Of a stretch of DNA of 64,000 nt, positions 1 through 8,751 are shown in pieces. The position numbers and the translations under genes were made by a program. The stretch is from Aliivibrio sifiae. GTDB taxonomy: Bacteria; Pseudomonadota; Gammaproteobacteria; Enterobacterales; Vibrionaceae. The notes beneath the pieces were generated by a model. It did no database searches, was not told the origin of the DNA, and saw only the letters and a program-made list of their open reading frames with translations. Location of the stretch: NCBI RefSeq assembly GCF_002954715.1, contig NZ_MSCP01000001.1, positions 1,458,118 through 1,522,117 on the forward strand, given 5' to 3'. Position 1 is the stretch's first letter. Each line of letters starts with the position of its first letter.

Positions 1-4
1 ATGA

Positions 5-376
5 CTATATTTTTCTAAACTGTAAGTAAGTCAGAACAGAAAGCAGAGTAAAAAAAGCGGGATCACTCCAACCAAAACCAACAAATATTCCGATAACCCC
101 AGCATATAGGGTAATCACCACACCTAAGCTATTGGTAATCAACAAAGCAAGTAATAACTTCTTTGCAATAAGGTTTGAGTCAATATCACGCAGTAACAAA
201 CTTATCGCTGCAATCCCCCCAAGGAAAATACTGGTATGTTGCGATAAGAACACCGCATATTGATCATTAAGCTCAACACCATACATTGGCCACATTAGAT
301 GTGGAATAAAGAATAGAGTCAAAGCAAACACGCTATAAATTACGCCATGCACAGTTAAGAAAGTTTTGTTATTCAT
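5..376 (-). CDS. Small integral membrane protein, unknown function
   Basis: About 123 residues with four hydrophobic stretches that look like transmembrane helices, so probably an inner-membrane protein. I do not recognise a named family. The ATG at 376 is preferred: it lies 19 bases after the ydhR stop and begins MNNKTF just before the first helix. An ATG at 412 in the same frame would overlap the end of ydhR. It is co-directional with and directly downstream of ydhR, so the two are probably one transcript facing away from the LysR gene at 837. Function is not inferable beyond membrane location. Confidence 0.7.
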   Translation of the reverse strand: MNNKTFLTVHGVIYSVFALTLFFIPHLMWPMYGVELNDQYAVFLSQHTSIFLGGIAAISLLLRDIDSNLIAKKLLLALLITNSLGVVITLYAGVIGIFVGFGWSDPAFFTLLSVLTYLQFRKI

Positions 377-395
377 TACTCTATATCCAAATAAA

Positions 396-701
396 TTATG
401 CGATTGGGCCATTATTAATCACTGACAGCGGTTCATTAATATCAAAGATATAACCTCGAATATTAGTGATTCCCATACTAGTTAAACGCGCGGTATGCAT
501 TGTTAAATAAGCTTGAGCAGAAACTTCGTCTTCAAACAAATAAATGCCACCGCCAAGTTGAGATTGCTCACTTGTCGTCCAAATTTTCCAAATCACACCC
601 GGTTCTTGATTAATTGATTCCGCTAGTCCCGTCATCATCGCCGCCATTTCATCACCAAATGGGCCGGTAAAATCAAAATCTACTTGCAGTAATTTACTCA
701 T
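396..701 (-). CDS. ydhR: YdhR-family putative monooxygenase
   Basis: 101 codons, the usual length for YdhR, a small dimeric alpha/beta-barrel (ABM-like) protein proposed to be a monooxygenase. Recognisable stretches include FTGPFGDEMA, LAESINQEPG, GGIYLF and MHTARL, which match E. coli YdhR closely as I recall it. The start is the ATG at 701 because GGAG sits about 8 bases upstream; an upstream in-frame TTG is less likely. It heads a two-gene unit with the membrane protein downstream and is divergent from a LysR gene, the classical layout for a LysR target. The substrate is unknown. Confidence 0.85.
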   Translation of the reverse strand: MSKLLQVDFDFTGPFGDEMAAMMTGLAESINQEPGVIWKIWTTSEQSQLGGGIYLFEDEVSAQAYLTMHTARLTSMGITNIRGYIFDINEPLSVINNGPIA

Positions 702-836
702 CTTTATCTCCAACTAATTAAGCAATTAGGAATAACACTTAGCGTGTCTTCTCCCTTGCGATAGGTGCTATAATACTTATAAAAATTAAACATAAAAGTT
801 CATAAAACTGCGTATAACTGTGAGTATTTTAGACAG

Positions 837-1727
837 ATGAGATTAAAAACAACCTTAGACCAGTGGTTAACTTTATTTGAAATAGACAAAGCAGGCAGTA
901 TTCAAGCAGCCGCTATCGCATTAAATAAAAGCCATACCACGCTTATTTATGCCGTAAAAAAACTGGAAAACCAACTCGGAGTTTCATTACTTAAAGTTGA
1001 GGGACGTAGAGCCATATTAACTGATGATGGTAAGTCGTTATTACGCAGAGCGCAGTCTATGCTTGAACAAGCAAAAGCACTTGAAGAGATCAGTACACAG
1101 CTGTCTCAAGGCATTGAAGCTGAAGTCACCGTTGCGATAGATCACCTGTGTGATCGTTCATGGTTATATTCCGCCATGTCTGAATTTCTTAAAGATAACA
1201 GTACGACTTCGGTTCAAATAATTGAAACCTCACTCTCTAAAACAACCAATACGGTAACCTCAGAAAATGCCGATATTTCTATTATTACTCTGCCGATTAC
1301 CAATCATCCTTGTGAGGCTTTTGGTATGGTTGAGATGTTTCCCGTTGTTGCAAAACATCACCCATTAGCTTCATTCCCTGCCCCTTGTTTGGCCGATCTT
1401 ACAACCAGTAGTCAAATTGTCATTCGGGACTTAGGATTAGAGAATAAACAAAATGTAGGTTGGCTGAAATCAAACCAACGCATCACCGTTGATAATTTTG
1501 ATCATGCATGGCAAGCCACCAAACAAGGCTTAGGATATTGCCGTCTCCCATTACATATTATCGATAATCATAACGACAAAAATATGGTAATTTTAGATAT
1601 AGAAGGCGCGAGCAGTTATCAAGTTCCATTGCACCTTACACTTCCAAAAGGCGCTAAAACAGGTCCTGCTGCCAAGCACCTTTATCAATTATTGATAAAC
1701 TCGATTGCAACCAGAAAAACTCAATAA
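837..1727 (+). CDS. LysR-family transcriptional regulator
   Basis: 296 residues, typical LysR size. The N-terminal winged helix-turn-helix (about residues 5-65) contains AGSIQAAAIALNKSHTTL and LENQLGVSLL; the remainder is the periplasmic-binding-like effector domain. It is divergent from ydhR with about 135 bases between starts, so autoregulation and control of ydhR and its membrane-protein partner are likely by LysR convention. The effector is unknown. Its 3' end overlaps the convergent patatin-fusion gene by 7 bases. No clear ribosome binding site is visible at the ATG. Confidence 0.85.
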   Translation: MRLKTTLDQWLTLFEIDKAGSIQAAAIALNKSHTTLIYAVKKLENQLGVSLLKVEGRRAILTDDGKSLLRRAQSMLEQAKALEEISTQLSQGIEAEVTVAIDHLCDRSWLYSAMSEFLKDNSTTSVQIIETSLSKTTNTVTSENADISIITLPITNHPCEAFGMVEMFPVVAKHHPLASFPAPCLADLTTSSQIVIRDLGLENKQNVGWLKSNQRITVDNFDHAWQATKQGLGYCRLPLHIIDNHNDKNMVILDIEGASSYQVPLHLTLPKGAKTGPAAKHLYQLLINSIATRKTQ

Positions 1728-3640
1728 TAACGATAATCACTGGTATAAAAATCCAGTAGTTTATTGATCGCAATATCTCGGTACGTGTCTTTCTCAATTA
1801 ACATATCGTGATAAGCACCTGCAATGGGTTCTAAATGACTTGTATGGCACTTCTCATGGAATTCAGCTTGTGCAACATTACTCACCACGAGATCATCCCC
1901 AGCTTGAAGAATTAATATTGGGATTTTTACTTTATGCGCATTCGCAATACATTTCTTACCCGCCCTAATAGATTCAGTGATCCAATGGGTACTTGGTCCG
2001 CCTAATCTTAAGTTTGGCTTCTCTAAAAATAAATCAAGAAATAATTTATACCTCGCCTCACTGTGAGTTAAGACATTATCCTTGTATTGAACCTTTTTAA
2101 AGTGGCTTTGGCCTAATGCATAATTTGGTTTACTCGCTAATACATCAAGTAAATTTAGCGTTTGTTTTTTAAAGCCATGCGCCCTACCGGAGATGTATAC
2201 ACCAAACATAGGAGAAGTTGCTGCCGATGCCTTTACTGGATGATCAAAGGTTGATAAATATTGAGTCATTACCGCTGCCCCCATAGAGTGAGAAAGCATA
2301 AAACATTCCCTCTCTAAATTTGGTCGCACGACTCTCTCCATAAAAATATAAAGATCCATAACATAATCATGAAAATCATCCACATGACCTAATTCATGAT
2401 CTTGTGTCATTCGCCCGGATTCGCCTTGACCACGATGATCATAAGCATAGATATTGAAATACTGACTTAATTCAAGAATCGCTTCTTTATATTTCCAATA
2501 GCTTTCATTGCGGCCATTCACAATAACTAATGTTTGCTTTTTATCGTTAGGATTAACATTGATCCATTTTAATGGAATACGCTCTACACCTAAGACTTCG
2601 CCACACTTTTTATTATTCCAAATAACATCAATCTGATCATTATATTCTTGTTGCTTTGCTTCATCTGTAAAATGCGCTTCACGCGTTTTCACTAAAAAAC
2701 GTTCTTGTGATAAATGCGCTAAATTCAGCTTTGGGGCAATGGTTTCAAGAAATAACTTACCCACTTCTTTCCCGTGATGATAATCCGCATCTAATTGTTT
2801 TTTCGTACTACCAAGTACCTTAGACTGAAGGCTTCTGTTTGGTGAAATTTCATAAATGATGACATCATCTGGTGGGTTCGCTAAAAACGCTTGAGTCTTA
2901 CGATAGTTCTCTTCGTGAGTAACAAGCATTGCAGCCATATGATCTAAGGTATTATTTTTTGTCATCTTCGCGAGAGAAATCAGCCAATCATGATTTTCTT
3001 TAAAATCAACAGGTACTGTGCGAATAACAACAATATGACGGAAACCTCTATCATACGCAGCTTGTACTGGGATAGGGGTAGTTAAACCACCATCAAGCCA
3101 ACGTTTATCGTCCATAATTACGGGCTGTTTATGTAAAGCAGGAATAGCGCAAGAAGCACGCAGGATATCTTTCCAGTTAGTAGTCGAAAGATCGAAATAC
3201 TTGGTCTCAAAATTGGTAGCATGAGCTGCAACAGCAAGCACTTGTTTGGTATTGAGGTGTTCTTTCCCAACCTTCCAATTAAGTGGAATATCAGATTCTG
3301 TTTTATCAATTAACCAATCTAAATCCATCCCTTCGCCAGTCAATAAAAAACGGGATAATTTAAAAAAATCAGGACTACGAGTAACTTGATCGATAATTCG
3401 ATAAGCGTGACCTTTATGACCACAGATATAAGACGCTAAATTCAGTGATCCAGCTGAGGTTCCAATCAATAAATCAAACGGATTAAAGTTCGCTTGCAGG
3501 AAGCTATCAAGTACTCCTGCAGTAAATACACCTCTTTGGCCGCCACCTTCAGTAACTAACGCAATTTTATCGACATCTCTTTTAGCAAAACGAAATACAT
3601 CAAAGCTATTTTTACTAATCGAATAATGTTCACCCATCAT
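1721..3640 (-). CDS. Patatin-like phospholipase fused to an alpha/beta-hydrolase (lysophospholipase L2-like)
   Basis: 639 residues with two lipid-hydrolase modules. Residues about 25-320 form a YjjU-type patatin domain: oxyanion motif GGGQRG (32-37), nucleophile motif GTSAG (Ser62) and catalytic DGG near residue 183. From about residue 350 an alpha/beta-hydrolase follows with YDHRGQGESG, nucleophile elbow LSHSMGAA and a late catalytic His in GAYHDM, resembling PldB/monoglyceride lipase. No signal peptide is visible, so it is probably cytoplasmic or membrane-peripheral. One polypeptide could remove both acyl chains of a phospholipid in sequence, which is inference. The domains are read continuously, with no stop or frameshift between them. 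Confidence 0.85.
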   Translation of the reverse strand: MMGEHYSISKNSFDVFRFAKRDVDKIALVTEGGGQRGVFTAGVLDSFLQANFNPFDLLIGTSAGSLNLASYICGHKGHAYRIIDQVTRSPDFFKLSRFLLTGEGMDLDWLIDKTESDIPLNWKVGKEHLNTKQVLAVAAHATNFETKYFDLSTTNWKDILRASCAIPALHKQPVIMDDKRWLDGGLTTPIPVQAAYDRGFRHIVVIRTVPVDFKENHDWLISLAKMTKNNTLDHMAAMLVTHEENYRKTQAFLANPPDDVIIYEISPNRSLQSKVLGSTKKQLDADYHHGKEVGKLFLETIAPKLNLAHLSQERFLVKTREAHFTDEAKQQEYNDQIDVIWNNKKCGEVLGVERIPLKWINVNPNDKKQTLVIVNGRNESYWKYKEAILELSQYFNIYAYDHRGQGESGRMTQDHELGHVDDFHDYVMDLYIFMERVVRPNLERECFMLSHSMGAAVMTQYLSTFDHPVKASAATSPMFGVYISGRAHGFKKQTLNLLDVLASKPNYALGQSHFKKVQYKDNVLTHSEARYKLFLDLFLEKPNLRLGGPSTHWITESIRAGKKCIANAHKVKIPILILQAGDDLVVSNVAQAEFHEKCHTSHLEPIAGAYHDMLIEKDTYRDIAINKLLDFYTSDYRYY

Positions 3641-3824
3641 ATTTGACCATTTCCGACAAAGTAATTATGTCCTTCTATTATGACATATCGCTATAAAACT
3701 CGGGGAAATAAATGGGCTTTCTATAAATAATGAGGTTATTCCTCTCGTGGATAAAGAAACCTCCTCCATAACTCGATATTTAAGATCCATCTATGTTATG
3801 GTTCTTTTGATAATAAGGAGTCCT

Positions 3825-4028
3825 ATGAACGACTATGAATTTTTCATCAGAATAAACGATGCGATATTACTTGAGTTTGATGTATTTAAACCATGGGAAA
3901 AGACGTTACTTTTAAGTGTTCAAAACCAGTTAATGGACAGATTCCCACTTTCCGATCCACAAAGGGAATTACTCACTAAAATACTCGATAAAAAAAGACC
4001 CAAGAAAAAGAAAAAAAGAACAATATAA
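3825..4028 (+). CDS. Small basic-tailed protein, unknown function
   Basis: 67 codons starting at ATG 3825, chosen because AAGGAG lies 4 bases upstream. Readable sequence upstream of this start has no comparable ribosome binding site. The N-terminal two thirds look like a helical soluble domain rich in acidic and hydrophobic residues; the C-terminus is a run of lysines (RPKKKKKR), suggesting contact with nucleic acid or ribosome. I do not recognise a family. It is monocistronic, between the divergent patatin fusion and a bidirectional terminator. Confidence 0.65.
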   Translation: MNDYEFFIRINDAILLEFDVFKPWEKTLLLSVQNQLMDRFPLSDPQRELLTKILDKKRPKKKKKRTI

Positions 4029-4029
4029 A

Positions 4030-4063
4030 AGCCATTCTGAACTTAATCAGAATGGCTTTTTTG
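4030..4063. terminator. Bidirectional intrinsic terminator
   Basis: An 11-bp hairpin, AGCCATTCTGA pairing with TCAGAATGGCT around a 6-base loop, with an A-run on its left and a T-run on its right. It separates the convergent small ORF and the antiporter gene and can serve both strands. Confidence 0.85.
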
Positions 4064-4077
4064 TTATAGACGAGAGC

Positions 4078-5955
4078 TTAGTACAGCACCATCGTTAGAT
4101 AGCCTAGAACTAGCACTATCATAGATGTTAGTGCATAAGGAACTGGATAGCCTACCGCAGGCATATCGCTTTGGCACTCATCCTGAGCACCTTTCATTGC
4201 TGGGGTACTATTACGTCCACCGGCACATGCACCCGCTAGGATTGCAGGATTCATCTTGCGGAAATATAAACCATAAATCCAAGCCAATAATGGTGGAAGT
4301 AAGGCCGCGACTAAACCTAAACCTGCAATTTTAATTACCACGATACCTTGGAATGACGCCAAGATTTTTGGCCCTACCGTTGCTGCTAATACCGCAACAA
4401 ATAAACTCAAACCAATATCTTGTAAGAAGCTACGAGCGCCTTCACTCATAGGCCCACCAAAGGCTGGATTACGAGTACGTAAGAATGAAAATACAATCCC
4501 CGTCAGCATACAACCCGCAGATGTTCCCAGTGCAAATGGTATCCCACCTAAAGTCACACTCAAGTGGCCACAGACATAACCGATCAATAAAGAAAGTGCT
4601 AAGTAGAATGTCTCTGTTAACGTGCTCTCAACAATCGGATTACTGTTCAGTTTTTTAGCCGCTTGTTTAACACACCAATCAGAACCAGCAACACGAATGA
4701 CATCCCCTACTTCAACCACTGTTTTAGGTAAGATAGGAAGTTGATGTCCTTGTCTGAACACCGCTTTCATATAGATACCAAAGCCAACCTCTTTACTCAT
4801 TTCTTCAATAGTTTTGCCTGTATAGGCTGATTTACCTAAATGAATATCAGCAACTTCTATGTCTACATTGCGTGCTCTTGGTTCATCCACTTCGACACCA
4901 ACGGTAGATTCTCCACCTTCGATTAAGACGTGGTAATCACCTCGGATCCCGATAACATCCCCAAGTTGAAGTTGTGGATTATCTGATGCATCAAATACTT
5001 CATCACCGCGAACAACTTTAAGAATTGCAGCGTGAGGATAACGATGGAATAACGCTTCAACACCTTGACCAACTAATTCTTGATGATCGACTCTATACGC
5101 TCGAATATCTAAAGGAAGAACCCCTAAGTTTGAGAACCCATTAGTACTCGGTAGCGCTTCTGCATCACCACCAGCACCAAAATCGGCTTCAGCATCTTTA
5201 CCCGCTTTCACCGGATCAATACCAAACATCGCTGGTAGGTATTTAATAAGTAGAATAATAAAGACACTAGAAAGAATATAACTAATGGCATAACCAGCAG
5301 CAATGTTGGCACTGATTTGATCAAGCGTCATACCTGCAGGCGCTTTAACAGCCCCTGAATTAATGGCAGATTGAGCAACACCCATCACAGCTGTTACGGT
5401 GTAACTTCCAGAAATAATCCCTGCGGCATAACCCGGAGCTAAATCAAGCAATTTAGAGCCAAAGAAAACAATAATGAAATTACTGAACACAACAATGAGG
5501 CCAATCACAACAAAGTCTAGTCCGCCTCGTGCCAAACCAGAAAAAAACTGTGGCCCTACTTTCATACCAATGGCATACATGAACATCATTAAGAAGATAT
5601 CAGACACCAAACCCGGCGCATCAATATGTAAGCCATAAACAGAGAAAGCGGTTAATGCGATACCGACACCAACAACCAATGTACCTGCTGTTGAGCCTAA
5701 ATTAATGCCTTTAATTGTTACTTTTCCTAAAGGATAACCAATGGCAATGCTTAAGAAAAGAAACACAAAAGGATTGTGGGCGATATACGTAAACAGAAAA
5801 CCAAATAATCCAGAGGTTTCATGTTGCGCTAACGCTTCGACGGATTCGGCTGCCATAAGGCGACTAGAGAATAAAAAAAGTGACAGAGTAAGTAATAAAG
5901 TCCGGCGTTGAGACTTCATCCACTGAGAGGCATGGTTCAATTGATCCATATTCAT
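4078..5955 (-). CDS. aspT: AspT-type aspartate:alanine (amino acid) antiporter
   Basis: 625 residues from ATG 5955, chosen because GGGA sits about 8 bases upstream and the region before it is low complexity. Family architecture (AspT/YidE) is visible: about five membrane helices, a cytoplasmic section with two RCK_C/TrkA_C-like domains (roughly residues 290-460), then five more helices including GGPMSEGARSF and ACAGGRNSTPAM. The family exchanges an amino acid for its decarboxylation product, generating proton motive force. Next to gadB, glutamate/GABA exchange is the likely role here (inference). Odd: residues 1-40 look like a cleavable Sec signal ahead of the first helix. A strong terminator lies between gadB and this gene. 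Confidence 0.82.
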   Translation of the reverse strand: MNMDQLNHASQWMKSQRRTLLLTLSLFLFSSRLMAAESVEALAQHETSGLFGFLFTYIAHNPFVFLFLSIAIGYPLGKVTIKGINLGSTAGTLVVGVGIALTAFSVYGLHIDAPGLVSDIFLMMFMYAIGMKVGPQFFSGLARGGLDFVVIGLIVVFSNFIIVFFGSKLLDLAPGYAAGIISGSYTVTAVMGVAQSAINSGAVKAPAGMTLDQISANIAAGYAISYILSSVFIILLIKYLPAMFGIDPVKAGKDAEADFGAGGDAEALPSTNGFSNLGVLPLDIRAYRVDHQELVGQGVEALFHRYPHAAILKVVRGDEVFDASDNPQLQLGDVIGIRGDYHVLIEGGESTVGVEVDEPRARNVDIEVADIHLGKSAYTGKTIEEMSKEVGFGIYMKAVFRQGHQLPILPKTVVEVGDVIRVAGSDWCVKQAAKKLNSNPIVESTLTETFYLALSLLIGYVCGHLSVTLGGIPFALGTSAGCMLTGIVFSFLRTRNPAFGGPMSEGARSFLQDIGLSLFVAVLAATVGPKILASFQGIVVIKIAGLGLVAALLPPLLAWIYGLYFRKMNPAILAGACAGGRNSTPAMKGAQDECQSDMPAVGYPVPYALTSMIVLVLGYLTMVLY

Positions 5956-6017
5956 AATTATTTCCCATATAGAATAAAGATAAACGAGGCTTCTATGAAG
6001 AATTATAGAAGCTAATT

Positions 6018-6050
6018 GAAAAAATTGGGCCGCGAAGATGCGGCCCAAAA
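6018..6050 (-). terminator. Strong intrinsic terminator between gadB and aspT
   Basis: A perfect 9-bp GC-rich stem, TTGGGCCGC with GCGGCCCAA around a 6-base loop. On the minus strand it is followed by a run of six T, only a few bases after the gadB stop codon. It should end most gadB transcripts, so aspT gets readthrough or its own promoter in the roughly 60 bases before its start. Confidence 0.85.
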
Positions 6051-6054
6051 AACA

Positions 6055-7449
6055 TCAACCGTGATTAAAACCTGAAGATTCGGTTTCATCACTGCCGTGG
6101 GAGATAGGATGCTTATCGAAAAACTCGATGCAATGTTTTAGATCAGCAACCAGTAAATCGGCTTGATCTCGGCTAAAGCCATGACGAACCAAAATACGCA
6201 TGATCACTAAGTCTTCACGTTTTGGAGGCATCGCATACGCGGCAATTTGCCAACCACGAGAACGAATTCGATCCGAAAGATCAAACAAGTTAAACCCTGG
6301 GTTCACACCTTCTTTCAATGACCAACTCATTGCAGGGATACCACCTTTGCCATCATAAATAATGTCAAACATGCCCATTTTTTCGATTTCAGCAGAAAGA
6401 TACACCGCCGTGTCATAACACGCTTGGTGGATCTTACGATACCCTTCTTTACCTAAACGTAAGAAATTATAGTATTGCGCTACAATTTGACCTCCAGGAC
6501 GAGAGAAGTTCAACGCGAAGGTCGGCATGTTGCCACCTAGGTAGTTCACATTGAAAATCAAATCTTCATGTAATGCTGACGCATCACGCCAAATAACCCA
6601 ACCCACGCCTAATGGACTCAAACCAAATTTATGACCTGACGCATTAATTGATTTCACTCGTGGCAAACGGAAATCCCACTCTAAATCAGGGTCACAGAAT
6701 GGGGCTAAGAAACCACCACTTGCCGCATCAATATGCATTGGGATGTCTAATCCCGTTTCTTCTTGTAGTTTATCTAACGCTTCATGCACTGCTTTTACTG
6801 GTTCATACTGACAAGTAAACGTCACACCTAGCGTTGGCACTACACCAATGGTGTTTTCATCACAACGTTTGATCACTTCTTCAGGCGTCATGATTAAACG
6901 GTCACCTTCCATTGGGATCTCACGTAGTTCAATATCCCAATAACGCGCAAATTTATGCCAGCACACTTGAACAGGACCACAAATCATATTTGGTTTGTCT
7001 GTTGGTTTGCCAAGCTTTTTCATTTTTTCGCGCCAAGCCCATTTTAAGGCCATTCCACCGAGCATTGCCGCTTCACTTGAACCCGTAGTAGAACAACCTA
7101 ACGTATTTTCTGCGTCTGGTGAATTCCACAAATCCGCTAACATATGCACACAACGAGCTTCAAGCTCTGCTGTTTGAGGATATTCATCCTTATCGATCAT
7201 GTTTTTGTCGATACATTCGTCCATTAGTTTATGAACTTCGTCTTCAACCCAAGTTTGACAAAATGTTGCTAAGTTTTGTCGAGAATTGCCATCCATCATT
7301 AATTCATCATGAACAACTTGATACGCATGACGAGAGTCATGTTCTTGTTCAGGCATTTTGTATTTTGGCATAGATAAGGAAAGGTCAGTTGATGAATAGA
7401 CATCATCGAGAAGATCGTCTCTGACTGTATTTTTGGAATGAAGAGGCAT
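6055..7449 (-). CDS. gadB: Glutamate decarboxylase (PLP-dependent)
   Basis: 464 residues, essentially the length of E. coli GadA/GadB (466). It converts glutamate plus a proton to GABA and CO2, consuming cytoplasmic protons. Visible features: N-terminal segment SMPKYKMPE, substrate-site region [19 protein letters not shown] region HIDAASGGF and the Schiff-base lysine in INASGHKFG. The C-terminus ends in FNHG; E. coli GadB uses a near-terminal His to close the active site at neutral pH, so the penultimate His here may do the same. GGAG lies 8 bases before the ATG. Downstream is the AspT-type antiporter instead of GadC. Confidence 0.95.
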   Translation of the reverse strand: MPLHSKNTVRDDLLDDVYSSTDLSLSMPKYKMPEQEHDSRHAYQVVHDELMMDGNSRQNLATFCQTWVEDEVHKLMDECIDKNMIDKDEYPQTAELEARCVHMLADLWNSPDAENTLGCSTTGSSEAAMLGGMALKWAWREKMKKLGKPTDKPNMICGPVQVCWHKFARYWDIELREIPMEGDRLIMTPEEVIKRCDENTIGVVPTLGVTFTCQYEPVKAVHEALDKLQEETGLDIPMHIDAASGGFLAPFCDPDLEWDFRLPRVKSINASGHKFGLSPLGVGWVIWRDASALHEDLIFNVNYLGGNMPTFALNFSRPGGQIVAQYYNFLRLGKEGYRKIHQACYDTAVYLSAEIEKMGMFDIIYDGKGGIPAMSWSLKEGVNPGFNLFDLSDRIRSRGWQIAAYAMPPKREDLVIMRILVRHGFSRDQADLLVADLKHCIEFFDKHPISHGSDETESSGFNHG

Positions 7450-7725
7450 ACGTTTAGCTCCATTGAATTAAACAAACAATAAAAATATAAACTGTCGAAT
7501 TTAAATAAATTCGGCCTTAATCAGTAAGTAATTAACAACACAGTCAATTACTTACTCATTAATCTTTAGTTACACTTTTAGTCCCTTTAATTGATGATGT
7601 CAATGTACTTTCTGCTCATTTTTTAAAACATAGACGCCACTAAATTCATATTTAGTAGCACGAATATCACGTCAAACCCTGATAGAATAAGACTCTTGTA
7701 ACAAAATTTAGAATATAAAATCCGC

Positions 7726-8616
7726 CTATTTTTGAGAGCGAATAATTTCTTTATCAACCCACTTTAGTAATTGTTTTATAGCTTTAGATAACACCTGATT
7801 TTGTCGTACAACATAACCTAAGCTTGTGGTTGGGAATTTAGGTAACGGGGTTACCTTCGTCTTCAAACTTTGTTTCATGTAAATCGAAAACTCAGGAACG
7901 ATCGCAACACCAAACCCCGCCTCAGCCCAATCAATTTGAGCATCGACACTGCCTACTTCCATAATGCGATAGTTAGGTAAATTCAATGAAGGTAATGCCA
8001 AATCCAATAAGTCACGAGTTCGCGTATCATGCCCTAGCAATATCAATGTTGGTTCTTCATCTAATTCAATATTAGGGTTATTTTTTGCTTGCTGCCATAG
8101 ATCTAAGTTATCACCTAATGCACACCATTTTATTTGCTGAAGCTCAGTAAAATGCAGTGGCTGACTCTCTTTTTGTGCAATAACAAATCCTAAATCAGCT
8201 TCTGCACTTTTCACTAATTCAGACGCTTGTGAAGAGGTTGTATTTAACAAGGAAAAATCGATCCCAGGGAACTCTTGTTTAAATAATTGAAATGGCCCGA
8301 TCAATAATAAGCGAGAAATAATATCGCTAGCGGCAATGGTTAATGTTCCGCGACTCAAATCATTAATCGCATTAAGATCGGCTTGGCAAACTTGCAGTGC
8401 CATTAATGTATTTTGACTGGTTTCAAGTAGCCGAACCCCTGCTTCAGTTAAATGAAATGGATTCCTCTCGATTAGCTTCACCCGCGTCGTACTCTCTAAC
8501 TGTTTGATATGTAAACTAACGTTAGGTTGGGTCATGTGTAATACCGTCGCGGTTTTACCAAAGTGTTTTAACTCAGCTAAGGTTACAAATGTTTTAAGCC
8601 AATGAAGATCAAGCAT
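7726..8616 (-). CDS. LysR-family transcriptional regulator
   Basis: About 296 residues from the ATG at 8616 (MLDLHWLKTF), the usual LysR N-terminus; an in-frame ATG at 8646 would add ten residues. The HTH region contains HFGKTATVLHMTQPNVSLHI and the rest is a substrate-binding-like effector domain with EAGFGVAIVPEF near its end. It is divergent from the purA-like gene and lies 276 bases upstream of gadB on the same strand, so either could be its target. Neither link is shown directly by the sequence. Confidence 0.85.
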   Translation of the reverse strand: MLDLHWLKTFVTLAELKHFGKTATVLHMTQPNVSLHIKQLESTTRVKLIERNPFHLTEAGVRLLETSQNTLMALQVCQADLNAINDLSRGTLTIAASDIISRLLLIGPFQLFKQEFPGIDFSLLNTTSSQASELVKSAEADLGFVIAQKESQPLHFTELQQIKWCALGDNLDLWQQAKNNPNIELDEEPTLILLGHDTRTRDLLDLALPSLNLPNYRIMEVGSVDAQIDWAEAGFGVAIVPEFSIYMKQSLKTKVTPLPKFPTTSLGYVVRQNQVLSKAIKQLLKWVDKEIIRSQK

Positions 8617-8751
8617 TCCTATACTCTCTTTTTGAATACATTTCATCCAATATGATATATGGATTTCTTATCAAGTCGATAATTATAATTAATTTCTCAT
8701 ATTGCATTATTGGGATTAGCATAGCGTCTTAATCATTAAGGAGTTTGTGTT

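Noticed and set aside
7119-7373. Plus-strand frame across gadB
   Set aside because: Antisense shadow of a well-recognised gene with no start signal.
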